A stretch of DNA of 39,080 nucleotides from an uncultured Alphaproteobacteria bacterium (GCA_913031285.1 CAJWEI010000030.1:1-39080), one strand, 5' to 3'. Counted from the stretch's first letter, positions 1 through 8,768 are shown. Program-made: numbers and translations. The notes: generated by a model from the letters alone, not told the origin.

Positions 1-169
1 CCGTCACATCATCAAATGTTGCTAAACCGTCAAGCCAATAAGATGTGTCCTTCCAATCCTCTGTCCATTCGGTTCCACTGAAAATTCTTTTGTTTCCCAT
101 GGTCTCTGGTACTTGTTCATTTAAAAAATTAATCATTGCCTGTCTTAAATCACCTTTAACTATATCCAT
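1..169 (-). CDS. Unrecognised protein, 3' part outside the window
   Basis: An open minus-strand frame starts at an ATG at 169 and runs off the left edge, so only the first 56 residues are visible. The peptide begins MDIVKGDLRQAMINFL and is rich in Trp, Asp and Thr further on (TEWTEDWKDTSYWLDG), which looks like a soluble protein. I see no signal peptide, membrane segment or motif I can name. It is divergent from the DMSP lyase gene, with about 175 bases between the two starts. It could belong to the same locus, but the sequence alone does not show a functional link. Confidence 0.5.
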   Translation of the reverse strand, partial: MDIVKGDLRQAMINFLNEQVPETMGNKRIFSGTEWTEDWKDTSYWLDGLATFDDVT

Positions 170-343
170 AACACTAGAAAACGAAATTGAATTAGGCAAT
201 TAATAAAATTTAGGCCCTATGGCATTTTGGGAATGTAAAAAGTGATTACAAATTTAAAAAAATTAATAAACAACAAAAACGTTGCTGCGTTTATGAAAAA
301 TCTAATATTTGAGAAAGAATCAAAATAGAGAAAAGCTGAGCAC

Positions 344-928
344 ATGTTTGAAGACGATAAACTAAAGGATTTTCTTATGGCAGCAAGTCTGCAGTTTGAG
401 ACCCATAAAAGCAAAATTGCAAAGCACATATCTCTAGCTCTCGCAGCTGACCTTGCTAAGCGACAAAACAGCATTGGCGAGACTACGCCAGTACGTATAT
501 GTCTACATGATTTTTTACCACAAAAGCATACAGATTTGATACGCTCTTTAACAAGATGCGCTGACGCACTTCGATGGAGAGAGGCTGGTTTTGGCAAACT
601 GCCTGAGAAATTTTCTAGACGCATTTACGCCAGCGAGTTGATTGGGCCAAAGGGTCTCTTCGAAAACACCCAAATCAGGATAGGTCTCCTGATTCAGCAG
701 GAACAGCTCGCATACCCGAAACACTGGCATGCCGCAGAAGAATTATATTTGGTTCTAAGTGGTAATGCATATTGGAGTATTGATAGTGATCCAGCAGTTC
801 TTTACCCTCCCGAGAGTTTTGTGCACCACAAGTCGCTGCAGCCCCACAGTATGACCACCGTTGAAGAACCTCTTCTGGCTTTGTGGGGCTGGACAGGCGA
901 TATAAACGGAAATTCTTATTCTATTTGA
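344..928 (+). CDS. DMSP lyase, DddQ/DddL-type cupin
   Basis: Predicted to cleave dimethylsulfoniopropionate to dimethyl sulfide and acrylate. The 194-residue length fits the DddQ-size members of the DMSP_lyase cupin family. The metal site described for DddQ (Tyr120, His123, His125, Glu129, Tyr131 and a later His near 163) is reproduced with the same spacing: Tyr124, His127, His129, Glu133 and Tyr135 in YPKHWHAAEELY, and His168 in LQPHS. The C-terminal EPLLALWGWTGDI is also typical of the family. No signal peptide is seen, so it is probably cytoplasmic. An ATG at 377 has a better ribosome site (AAAGGA, 7 bases upstream) and would give 183 residues, leaving the catalytic cupin intact. DddQ is the closest fit by size, but I cannot exclude DddL. 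No other DMSP gene is visible apart from the dead cupin immediately downstream. Confidence 0.85.
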   Translation: MFEDDKLKDFLMAASLQFETHKSKIAKHISLALAADLAKRQNSIGETTPVRICLHDFLPQKHTDLIRSLTRCADALRWREAGFGKLPEKFSRRIYASELIGPKGLFENTQIRIGLLIQQEQLAYPKHWHAAEELYLVLSGNAYWSIDSDPAVLYPPESFVHHKSLQPHSMTTVEEPLLALWGWTGDINGNSYSI

Positions 929-968
929 GCTCTCGCTCAATGTCCTGCTTAAAACAAAAGAAAAACAC

Positions 969-1327
969 ATGATTAATCTTAAAGCTTATGAAGACCTAAG
1001 TTCAGTCGTCATTCACAACTTTCAACCAAAACCGAACACTCTAACAGAAGGCCAAAAAGAAGCGGCTTTATAACTTTGTACATCAGATAGGGAGATAATA
1101 AAATTGGAGTATGGGAATGCACACCAGGTAAATTTACTGCTGACAGAAGCACTGTTGCCGAATATTGCCATATTATATCCGGATCAGCTTCAGTTCGAAA
1201 TGAGGACAGTACTGTGTCCCGCGATTTAGGTCCTGGAGTTCTTCTTATTCTACCTCTAGATTGGAAAGCAACTTGGACAATTCGTGAGCATGTGAGAAAG
1301 CTCTACGTGTTACAGAGTTCAGCATAG
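969..1327 (+). pseudogene. Broken small cupin (cupin_3/DUF861-like)
   Basis: The start ATG at 969 reads MINLKAYEDLSSVVIH and reaches a TAA at 1071-1073. The downstream part continues in a different frame from 1091: GVWECTPGKFTADRST, then EYCHIISGSASV, GPGVLLILPLDWKATW and KLYVLQSSA, stopping at 1325-1327. Together the pieces make a protein of about 115 residues, typical of short single-domain cupins with the WECTPG...EYCHIISG signature. At least one stop and one small deletion separate the halves, so no normal full-length product is expected. It lies 40 bases after the DMSP lyase gene on the same strand and was probably co-transcribed with it. The ligand of this cupin group is unknown to me. 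Confidence 0.75.
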
Positions 1328-1548
1328 GGAAAATCTTTGTCTGGCTCGTTTAATAAAAGTACTTTGATTGCAATGAAAAATTCGCCCTAATCTTTCTATG
1401 CTGACCAAAACACCGCTTTAAGATAACCACTACTGTAAGCTAATATGGTTGACTGAATAAAAAAGCCAAGCCATTGCAATAATCAACCAAAAACGCCAAC
1501 TGCGAATAAAATGTCGCGTAATTATGCGTCATGATAAGGAGAAAATAT

Positions 1549-2913
1549 ATGTCAGGAAACCTTAGCTTTGACACACTTAAAGCACAAGTCAGCGCGGGAA
1601 AAATCGATACAGTTTTGGTTTGTCTTGTTGATATGCAAGGCCGCCTGATGGGCAAACGGTTTCACGCTGTCAATTTCGTGACTGTGTCATTTTCCGAAAC
1701 ACATTGCTGCGATTATCTTTTGGCAACAGATCTTGAAATGGCTACGCCTGACGGATATACTGCAAGTAGTTGGCAAAATGGCTATGGCGACTACGTCATG
1801 CGGCCAGACCTATCAACAATCCGTCTGGTTCCTTGGCTTGACGCTACAGCTATGGTCCTTTGTGATGTGCTTAACCACCAAACATATGAACCTATTCCCC
1901 ATTCACCTAGGGCAATTTTGAAAAAACAGATCATGCGTTTATCAGAGATCGGTTTTGACGCTATGATGGCTACAGAAATTGAATTTTTTCTGTTTGAAAA
2001 AAGTTTTGACGAGATCCGACGGAGTCATTTCCGCGATCTGCTGCCAATCAGTGGTTACAATGAAGACTATAATATTTTGCAGACCTCACGTGAGGAGAAC
2101 GTGATGCGTCCAATTCGCAATCACCTTTACGCTGCTGGCCTACCGATTGAAAACTCCAAGGGCGAAGCCGAAACTGGTCAAGAAGAATTAAACATCCGCT
2201 ATGCAGAGGCGCTTGCCTGTGCAGATCACCATACTATCGCAAAACATGCGGTTAAAGAAATAGCATGGCAAAACGGACATGCTGCAACTTTTTTACCCAA
2301 ATGGGATCGTAAAAAAGTAGGGAGTTCTTCCCACATTCACCAATCTCTCTGGAAAAATGGCGAACCTGCGTTTTATGAAAGTGGGGCCGAATTGGGCATG
2401 TCTGCCATCATGCAACACTACATGGCCGGTCTGATTACATACTGTCCAGATTATACAGTCTTTTTGGCGCCATATATAAATAGTTATAAGCGCTTTGCAA
2501 AGGGGACTTTTGCACCAACAAAAACTGTCTGGTCGGTAGACAACCGAACAGCTGGATTTCGCCTCTGCGCTCAGAGCACTAAAGGCATACGCGTTGAATG
2601 CCGTATCGGTGGTTCCGATATTAATCCCTATCTAGCGCAAGCTGCGATGCTTGCAGCCGGAATAAAAGGAATAACTGAAGAAATGGTACTCCCTGAGCCC
2701 ACAAAAGGAGACGTTTATGAGGACTCAAATGCACTAGATATTCCACAGAACTTGCGAACGGCTACTGAAAAACTGCGGAATTCAAAAATGCTTAGAGAAG
2801 CCATGGGAGATGATGTGATTGACCACTACACGCGGACTGCAGAATGGGAGCAGGAAGAATTTGATGAGGCGGTGACCGATTGGGAAATTGCTCGCGGATT
2901 TGAAAGGGCATAA
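1549..2913 (+). CDS. Glutamine synthetase family gamma-glutamyl-amine ligase
   Basis: ATP-dependent ligase of the glutamine synthetase fold. GS landmarks are present: the metal-binding E143-I-E145 (ATEIEFF), GQEELNIRY (210-218), the ATP loop GSSSHIHQSL (259-267), NSYKRF (311-316), DNRTAGFR (331-338) and VECRIGGSDINPYL (349-362). The 454-residue length and sequence style fit PuuA-like enzymes that glutamylate amines, rather than the housekeeping GlnA, which carries a different adenylylation loop. The ATG at 1549 is preferred over 1531 because AAGGAG (1536-1541) lies 7 bases before it and would otherwise be inside the gene. It is followed after one base by an aldehyde dehydrogenase and then by an iron alcohol dehydrogenase. 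This order suits an amino alcohol such as ethanolamine being glutamylated and then oxidised. The substrate is inference. Confidence 0.85.
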   Translation: MSGNLSFDTLKAQVSAGKIDTVLVCLVDMQGRLMGKRFHAVNFVTVSFSETHCCDYLLATDLEMATPDGYTASSWQNGYGDYVMRPDLSTIRLVPWLDATAMVLCDVLNHQTYEPIPHSPRAILKKQIMRLSEIGFDAMMATEIEFFLFEKSFDEIRRSHFRDLLPISGYNEDYNILQTSREENVMRPIRNHLYAAGLPIENSKGEAETGQEELNIRYAEALACADHHTIAKHAVKEIAWQNGHAATFLPKWDRKKVGSSSHIHQSLWKNGEPAFYESGAELGMSAIMQHYMAGLITYCPDYTVFLAPYINSYKRFAKGTFAPTKTVWSVDNRTAGFRLCAQSTKGIRVECRIGGSDINPYLAQAAMLAAGIKGITEEMVLPEPTKGDVYEDSNALDIPQNLRTATEKLRNSKMLREAMGDDVIDHYTRTAEWEQEEFDEAVTDWEIARGFERA

Positions 2914-2914
2914 T

Positions 2915-4288
2915 ATGACGTTAAAATGCATTTCGCCAATTGATGGGTCTTTATATTTTGAAGACCAGACGCTGCCCCTAGCAAAAGCGCAATCCGCTGC
3001 AGCAAAGGCAAAAAACGCCCAGTCTAATTGGGTGGCTAGATCTCTTGAAGAACGGATTCGGTGAGTGAAAGAGGGGATAGCCAAAATTGGTGCTATGAAC
3101 GACGAAATAGTACCAGAGCTTGCGAAACAAATGGGTCGCTCCATCCGCTATGCTGGAGAATTTGCTGGGATTGAAGAGCGTGCGTTTTATATGGCAGATA
3201 TTGCACACTCTGTACTTGAGCCAATTCTTACAGAAGATAACCCTCATTTTCGACACATAATTAAATGCGTGGCACAGGGCGTTGTACTCGTCATTGCGCC
3301 TTGGGATTATCCATACATGACTGCAATTAATTCGATTGCTCCAGCTCTTATTGCAGGCAATGCTGTAGTACTAAAACACTCCTATCAAACGCCTTTGGTG
3401 GGCATCCGGCTCGCACACGCGTTCCAGAGTGTTGGGATACCAGCGGAGATTTTTCAAAACCTTATGCTGGATCATCAAACCACAGCTCAACTTATCTCAA
3501 GCCGCGCTTTTGACTTCATCAATTTCACTGGATCAGTTGGGGGTGGCAAAGCTATAGAAACGGCGGCAAGCGGGACATTTACAGGGCTCGGATTAGAGCT
3601 GGGCGAAAAAGACCCAGGCTATGTCATGGAGGACGCTGACTTAGACGCTGCAGTGGAAACACTAGTCGATGGTGCTATGTTTATTTTTGATCAATGCTGC
3701 TGTAGCATCGAACGCATTTATGTCGTCGAAAGCTTGTTTGATTCATTCGTAGAAAAGGCCGTCCAGATTGTTCAGGCCTACAAGCTTGGCAATCCGCTCG
3801 ATACTGAGACAACACTTGGTCCAATCGCGCAAGAACGCTTGGCAAATGAGGTGTCCACCCAAACTTATGAGGCTGTTGCAGCCGGAGCCATACCACTTAT
3901 TTCGCCTTCTCTTTTCCCCCAAGACAGCGGTGCATATCTGATGTCACAAGTTTTGGTCAATGTAGACCACACGATGCGTGCAATGCGCGAAGAAAGCTTT
4001 GGTCCAGTTGTTGGAATTATGCCAGTAAAAGATTATCCCACAGCCATCACATTGATGAATGACAGCAATTTTGGTCTTACGGCGTCGCTTTGGACCAAAA
4101 ACCCAAAACGCGCCGAGTCTATTGCAAATCAAATTGCTACAGTTACTAATTATATGAAGTGTGCCGATTATTTAGATCCCGCACTCTGCTGGACAGGTTG
4201 CAAAGATACCGGACGCAGTGGAGGACTTTCCATAATTGGCTATCACAACCTTACCCGCCCAAAATCGTATCACTTAAAAAAGGCCTAA
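2915..4288 (+). pseudogene. Aldehyde dehydrogenase interrupted by in-frame TGA
   Basis: The frame starts at the ATG at 2915, one base after the ligase stop. It reads an ALDH N-terminus (MTLKCISPIDGSLYF ... SLEERIR) until a TGA at 3062-3064, then continues in the same frame for 408 codons to 4288. A GTG directly after the TGA (3065) could restart translation, giving 407 residues without the N-terminal 50. The rest is clearly ALDH: APWDYPYM, NFTGSVGGG, the candidate nucleophile region DQCCCSIERIYV and the tail GYHNLTRPKSYHLKKA. Several conserved positions are changed. The usual ELGGK is ELGEK, and the Gly before Gln in the cysteine motif is Asp. These changes together with the stop suggest lost function rather than a simple restart. 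Its job would have been to oxidise the gamma-glutamyl amino aldehyde made by its neighbours. Confidence 0.8.
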
Positions 4289-4291
4289 AAT

Positions 4292-5437
4292 ATGTCCCTC
4301 AACGCAAATTGGTCCTATCCAACCACAATTCGCTTTGGTGCAGGTCGCATCGTAGAAATTGCTGAAGCCTGCGAATTTGCAGGTATAAGAAAACCACTTT
4401 TGGTTACAGATAAAGGCTTGGCACAACTAGACATCACACGAAAAACTTTAGATCTTTTAGACTGCGCGGGATTAGGGCATTCTGTTTTTTCTGAGGTCGA
4501 TCCAAATCCAACAGACAGAAATGCTACCGCCGGCATTAAAATGTTCAAAGAGGGTAAACACGACGGTGTTATCGCTTTCGGGGGGGGCTCAGGCCTTGAT
4601 GTTGGTAAACTCATAGCTTTCATGGTTGGCCAAACGCGCCCAATTTGGGATTTTGAAGACGTCAGTGATTGGTGGATGCGGGCAGAAGAAAATTCGATTA
4701 TGCCAATCGTCGCAATCCCAACAACGGCAGGAACTGGATCAGAAGTTGGCCGGGCTTCCGTCATTACAAATAGCGAAACGCATGAAAAAAAAATAATTTT
4801 CCACCCTAAATTTCTGCCTAGCGTTGTAATTTGTGATCCTGAATTGACTGTTGGTATGCCACCTATGATAACTGCAGGTACTGGTATGGATGCTTTCGCT
4901 CACTGCTTGGAAGCCTATTGTTCTCCTTATTATCACCCCATGTCTCAGGGAATGGCGCTGGAAGGAATGAGGCTCGTCAAAGAAAATTTGTCTCTCGTGT
5001 TCAAGGATGGTCACAATATTATGGCGCGCGCACATATGATGTCTGCTGCAATAATGGGCGCAACGGCATTTCAAAAAGGTCTTGGGGTAATCCACGCTGC
5101 TTCACATCCTATTGGGGCCGTACACAACACCCATCACGGAACAACTAATGCCGTCGTTATGCGAGAAGCTCTTTTAATGAACAGGCCAAAGATTGAAATA
5201 AAAATTCGGGCACTTTGTAATTACCTAGAAATTCCAGATGGGTTTGAAGGATTTATATCTTTCGTCGCCAGATTAAATGCTGAGTTGAATATACCGACAT
5301 CGCTAACCAGCTTAGGGGTAAAAGATCCCAATATTGAATCTTTGGTCGCCTCGGCGCTTAAAGATCCAAGCAGTAATGGTAATCCGGTTGTTTTAACGAA
5401 AGAAAATATGACAAAACTATTTTCAAACTGCTTGTAA
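4292..5437 (+). CDS. Iron-containing alcohol dehydrogenase
   Basis: Group III (Fe-type) alcohol dehydrogenase, 381 residues, the usual length. The N-terminal nucleotide-binding half has GGGSGLDVGK (about 97-106) and PTTAGTGSEV (about 144-153). The metal-binding half has GMDAFAHCLEAYC with the Asp and His ligands, HAASHPIGAVH, and NTHHGTTNAV with the last His. All ligand positions expected for the family are present, so the gene looks functional. It starts 3 bases after the aldehyde dehydrogenase stop and ends the operon that begins at 1549. In the proposed pathway it would oxidise a gamma-glutamyl amino alcohol to the aldehyde with NAD(P)+. Downstream, an imperfect hairpin (GGAAC at 5450 with GTTCC at 5468) lacks an adjacent T-run, so termination there is uncertain. 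Confidence 0.88.
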   Translation: MSLNANWSYPTTIRFGAGRIVEIAEACEFAGIRKPLLVTDKGLAQLDITRKTLDLLDCAGLGHSVFSEVDPNPTDRNATAGIKMFKEGKHDGVIAFGGGSGLDVGKLIAFMVGQTRPIWDFEDVSDWWMRAEENSIMPIVAIPTTAGTGSEVGRASVITNSETHEKKIIFHPKFLPSVVICDPELTVGMPPMITAGTGMDAFAHCLEAYCSPYYHPMSQGMALEGMRLVKENLSLVFKDGHNIMARAHMMSAAIMGATAFQKGLGVIHAASHPIGAVHNTHHGTTNAVVMREALLMNRPKIEIKIRALCNYLEIPDGFEGFISFVARLNAELNIPTSLTSLGVKDPNIESLVASALKDPSSNGNPVVLTKENMTKLFSNCL

Positions 5438-5611
5438 ATACATAAAACTGGAACCACGCAACGAAAAGTTCCTGGTTACAGAAATGGTGTTTTTAAACCT
5501 AATAAAAATCTCTAGATTAAATTGCTTTAAAGTGAGGCACTAAACCGAAAATAAAATGCGAGTGAATGAATATAAAAAATATATATTTCATCTTTCTAAC
5601 GATCAATAACT

Positions 5612-6013
5612 TTAAGAAACTAAAGTTCCATAATCTTTTATCATTGCTTTAATCGCGTTATTGAAGTCAGTGTTATTTTTCGGCCAATTCCCAGACCGAA
5701 TTTCAGCACGAATTCTATTTGCTACTTCTATATTCACTTCAACGGGAAGCTGATTCATCATCTGTAAAACATCTCTTTTGACGCTATTAAGTTTTACAAG
5801 AACATTGGATGGACCACTTCCAGATTTAGTCTCACTCAGTAAAAGAGGTATAGCTGCGACGTTCTTAAGCCCATCATCCATAGCTTTTATAGCACGATTC
5901 TTTGCAGCGCTAATGTGCATAAACATCTCTGTGTTGTCATAACCAGCCTTTAGTTTCTGGTAAGATACAGAACCGACTGATTGACCTACGATCTCAGACA
6001 TCAGTAATAGCAT
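5612..6013 (-). CDS. Hypothetical protein, 133 residues
   Basis: A minus-strand frame of 133 residues with protein-like composition: helical and charged, with no signal peptide or membrane segment. I recognise no family. Stretches such as VKLNSVKRDVLQMMNQLPVE and NWPKNNTDFNNAIKAMI suggest a small helical soluble protein. The start is uncertain: ATGs exist at codons 1 and 5, and the sequence upstream holds two copies of GGATGCTATTA about 20 bases apart. It stands alone, pointing away from the SDR pseudogene. It could be a remnant of a longer gene. Confidence 0.45.
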   Translation of the reverse strand: MLLLMSEIVGQSVGSVSYQKLKAGYDNTEMFMHISAAKNRAIKAMDDGLKNVAAIPLLLSETKSGSGPSNVLVKLNSVKRDVLQMMNQLPVEVNIEVANRIRAEIRSGNWPKNNTDFNNAIKAMIKDYGTLVS

Positions 6014-6229
6014 CCAATCGTCATAATAGCATCCCTAACCATAAACCCCGCTAAACTATTTACAATCTCAATTCAAGCTTCTGGAATATCTAACCTGCGT
6101 ACCAATTTTTACATTCTAATTTAACAAAGAATGCTAAGTGATAGCTTAAACGCCACCGACTAAAAATCAATTAGTTAATGATGCCAAAGAGAATGACCGA
6201 GCTTTGTATTCAAATCTTGCTAAAACGGT

Positions 6230-6988
6230 TTAGGCCGTGGTCCCACCATCAATAATATAAGCTTGGCGTGTCGCATAGGCATCATCATCCGAAAGGAAGT
6301 AAATAACAAGTTTTGCTATTTCATCAGGTTGGCCAAGACGTTTCATAGGTTGACGATCTGCAAACCAAGCCCGCGCTTTTTCAATACTTCCCATTTTCAA
6401 CGACAAAGCTTCAATCCTTGCGGCCAGCGAAGGTGTTTCTACTGTGCCAGGGCAAATCGCTTTTGCGCGAATGCCATCGCACATATGATCAGCCGCAATC
6501 GACTTAGTCAGACCAATAACGGCTGCTTTTGACGCGCGATAAGCAGCGCGATACGGGAACCCCTTAACTGATGAGGCTAAAGAAGCCATGTTCACAACTG
6601 ATCCGCGCCTCTCAGCAATCATTGCTGGTAGTGCAGCCCTTAAAACATCAAACATGCTGTCGACATTGATAAGAAAAGACTTTCTCCAATCTTCCTCACT
6701 CAACTAGTGTAATTGACCGTGTTGAACCCAACGGGCGATATTGACAATGCCATGAAGGCTGGCTGGCTCTTGAAAAACAGTGCAACGGCGTTGTTATCAG
6801 TAACATCTAGAGTCCGCGTCTCTATATTTTCCTTCTCGATATCTACAATTTTTGCGGCATGTTACTTCGTCGCAACAACTTTTGCTCCAGCCGTGGCAGA
6901 TAGAAACGCAATGGCGCGGTCCATACCAGCGCCAGCGCCGCTTACAAATACCCGTTTTCCCTCTAAACTAAGCGTTTTGCATCTCCAT
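6230..6988 (-). pseudogene. Degraded short-chain dehydrogenase/reductase
   Basis: The C-terminal two thirds read as an intact SDR: EEDWRKSFLINVDSMF, NMASLASSVKG with the catalytic Ser, AYRASKAAVIGLTKS with the Tyr-x3-Lys pair, AICPGTVETPSLAARI and YIIDGGTTA at the end. The N-terminal third is in another frame, KRVFVSGAGAGMDRAIAF, a Rossmann GxxxGxG motif with Gly changed to Asp. A TAA at 6864-6862 interrupts it, and a frame change occurs near 6702. The ATGs at 6988 and 6982 are out of frame with the GxxxGxG part, so a further insertion lies near the start. At least three lesions make a functional enzyme unlikely. The original was probably an NAD-dependent sugar or hydroxyacid dehydrogenase, but I cannot name the substrate. 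Confidence 0.8.
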
Positions 6989-7004
6989 TGGGTTATTTTG
7001 AATT

Positions 7005-7020
7005 AATTATCATGATAATT
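7005..7020. promoter_or_regulatory. Perfect 16-bp palindrome upstream of the SDR remnant
   Basis: AATTATCATGATAATT is its own reverse complement over all 16 bases. It sits about 17 bases before the old start of the SDR pseudogene, where the operator of a dimeric regulator would be expected. The sequence is very AT-rich, so chance is possible. No intact regulator gene lies beside it. Confidence 0.4.
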
Positions 7021-7245
7021 AGGCAGAAGAGACCAGTTTAAGGTGGTAGGTAGAGGGTAACGTGTATAATTTATAGAAGCTTTCCTTCCGACTGATTGCC
7101 TTTGATATTACCCGTCATTGACACAAAAAATCAGAGTCTCGATATAAAGGTGATGATTTTTAATTTGATTGAAGGTTAATTATTGATTTTCTTCAAAGTA
7201 ATGTTTTAACAAAGGATGCACGCTAGTTCAAACAAACCCCGTTGC

Positions 7246-7875
7246 CTAAAAGTTCATCTCTAGTCCAATGATATAATCAGAACCGCAGTGCTTGATCTCG
7301 TTGATTTTTGAAGAGTAATTTGAATAGTGCCCAACAATACTGACCTTGTCGCTCAAAGGCCAAACAATACCAATAAAGGCGGCCCTGTTGTCGTCGAACT
7401 TATTTAATTGTGAGTATCCCTTTATCCGCATGGAGACGCGTTTGGTAATATCAAAATCAACTCCAAGAAATATTGGGTACTGTGTTTCGGAGAACTTAAG
7501 CCCATCAAAGTTCGCACTTTTATGTAGAATGCCCAATCCAACACTAAAACCATAGTTTAGTTGCGTGAGAGACCCAGATCTTCCACCAAATTTAAATGCT
7601 GTATGGGCGATATACTCGTTAAAAGAATAATTTGTAGACTTGCCTGAAAAAACTTTGCCTGAACCAACTTTGACATCTAACCCAAGTGCATAATCTTTCC
7701 CCATGTCGAAGGAAGTGAATAATGCCACTCCGTCAAGTTCACCTTTGTGTGTCTTTTGAACCGACCTGATTTGAGCCGAACTGCTTTTAAGGTTTAGTGA
7801 CCCTCGAATGGTATTCGCCAAAGTTTGGTGAGCTAAGAGGAGTGGACAAATAAATAACAATAGAAAACGAATCAT
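7246..7875 (-). CDS. Outer-membrane beta-barrel-like protein
   Basis: 209 residues with a clear signal peptide (about 1-20, ending in QTLA). After it come alternating polar and aromatic or hydrophobic stretches such as DYALGLDVKVGSG, YPIFLGVDFDIT and YIIGLEMNF. The last residue is Phe, the usual C-terminal signature recognised by the barrel assembly machinery. The size suits a barrel of 8 to 10 strands. I do not recognise the family, and the role may be structural, adhesive or small-pore. It is a lone gene in the accessory region, on the same strand as the SDR remnant but separated from it by about 260 bases. Confidence 0.65.
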   Translation of the reverse strand: MIRFLLLFICPLLLAHQTLANTIRGSLNLKSSSAQIRSVQKTHKGELDGVALFTSFDMGKDYALGLDVKVGSGKVFSGKSTNYSFNEYIAHTAFKFGGRSGSLTQLNYGFSVGLGILHKSANFDGLKFSETQYPIFLGVDFDITKRVSMRIKGYSQLNKFDDNRAAFIGIVWPLSDKVSIVGHYSNYSSKINEIKHCGSDYIIGLEMNF

Positions 7876-8008
7876 GTTTCTAGGCTAACAAAACAAAGCA
7901 CTGTTCCGATACTATATTTTTCAATTACTCGCTCCCATTAAAAGTCCTGACTCCTTACATGAGCTCTATGGCAAAAGTAGAACATTATAAAAAAAGGTTT
8001 ATACAATC

Positions 8009-8209
8009 TCACGCCGCCTCTTGAATGATATTTTCTGGTGTGGCCCTAGACCCGAAAACAAATTTAGTGTCAGTGTAAGTTTCTAAGACAATTCGTATAG
8101 CATGCGGTTCATCGTATGCAAAGACAAGCTGGTCATTTATATCCTCATAATTTGAGTTTACGTAGCCTATTAGAAACGACAACAATTTGTAGCCAAATAT
8201 GATTATCAC
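8009..8209 (-). CDS. Small hypothetical ORF, 66 residues
   Basis: Minus-strand frame beginning MIIIFGYKLLSFLIGY (hydrophobic) and ending in a soluble part with DQLVFAYDEPHAIRIVLE. I recognise no family and see no strong ribosome site. The tail looks more like real protein than the head, so this may be the end of a decayed gene. Confidence 0.25.
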   Translation of the reverse strand: MIIIFGYKLLSFLIGYVNSNYEDINDQLVFAYDEPHAIRIVLETYTDTKFVFGSRATPENIIQEAA

Positions 8210-8351
8210 CCTGTTTTACTAATGTAATTTCACGCGGTGATACGTGCATCAGATCAAATTTACATAAAAGAGTTTTTGAAAGGTTTCGCTGCTACGCATG
8301 TATGCAGTTTTTTGCTATAATGGTATTTGAGGCAATAGCGCATATTCATAA

Positions 8352-8461
8352 AGCTTTCGCAGGATCAGTGCTGGCCTGCCTTAAATATTAAAAATAGGTG
8401 ACGACGGATAAAATACGAAAGCTCTCCTCTCGAATCATAAGATTTTGAAAGCACCTATTTT
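8352..8461. repeat. Two interlocking inverted repeats
   Basis: AGCTTTCG (8352-8359) is complementary to CGAAAGCT (8416-8423). AAAATAGGTG (8391-8400) is complementary to CACCTATTTT (8452-8461). The two pairs cross, so an RNA could form either hairpin or a pseudoknot. An eight-T run follows about 12-20 bases after the last arm on the plus strand. No coding frame covers the region. It may be a structured RNA, the end of a dead mobile element, or chance in AT-rich DNA. Confidence 0.4.
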
Positions 8462-8551
8462 AAGCCCATTTAAATTTTTTTTCTCAGGCTGCCTTTATTG
8501 AAATTTCTAATTTATCGATGTCGGCCTAAATGCAAAGCTGTTTATTATCAT

Positions 8552-8734
8552 CTACAGCAAGGCTATGCCTTTGACAAAAATAGATCTTAATTCACGAAAA
8601 TGACCACGTTTCACAAGTTCTCTGGGAAGAACATGATAAACCTCATTTTTTTGAAAATTGGGTTTTGAAAATATCCTTTCAAGTTGCTGAATTAATTTTA
8701 AGCAAATAATAAATGTGAGAACAAATCTTTTCAT
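8552..8734 (-). CDS. Small hypothetical ORF, 60 residues
   Basis: The peptide starts MKRFVLTFIICLKLI, like a signal or membrane anchor, followed by a basic soluble part. I see no ribosome site or homology I can name. It may be spurious. Around it, 8210-8768 holds nothing else I can call besides the crossing inverted repeats. Confidence 0.2.
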   Translation of the reverse strand: MKRFVLTFIICLKLIQQLERIFSKPNFQKNEVYHVLPRELVKRGHFRELRSIFVKGIALL

Positions 8735-8768
8735 GTAACTTTGTGATCACATTTATTATAAGTGCTTT

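Noticed and set aside
3062-3064. TGA read as an amino acid (recoding or selenocysteine) in the aldehyde dehydrogenase
   Set aside because: Several clearly real genes (DMSP lyase, hemB, hydrolase) end in TGA and Trp is coded by TGG. The position is not a Cys or Sec site and no SECIS-like hairpin follows. Other key residues of the same gene are also lost.
5447-5476. Terminator after the alcohol dehydrogenase
   Set aside because: GGAAC/GTTCC can pair with a bulge, but no T-run follows directly, so the call is too weak.
6007-6037. Direct repeat GGATGCTATTA near the start of the 133-residue gene
   Set aside because: Only two short copies, about 20 bases apart, with no further iteron or symmetry; probably chance or a small duplication.
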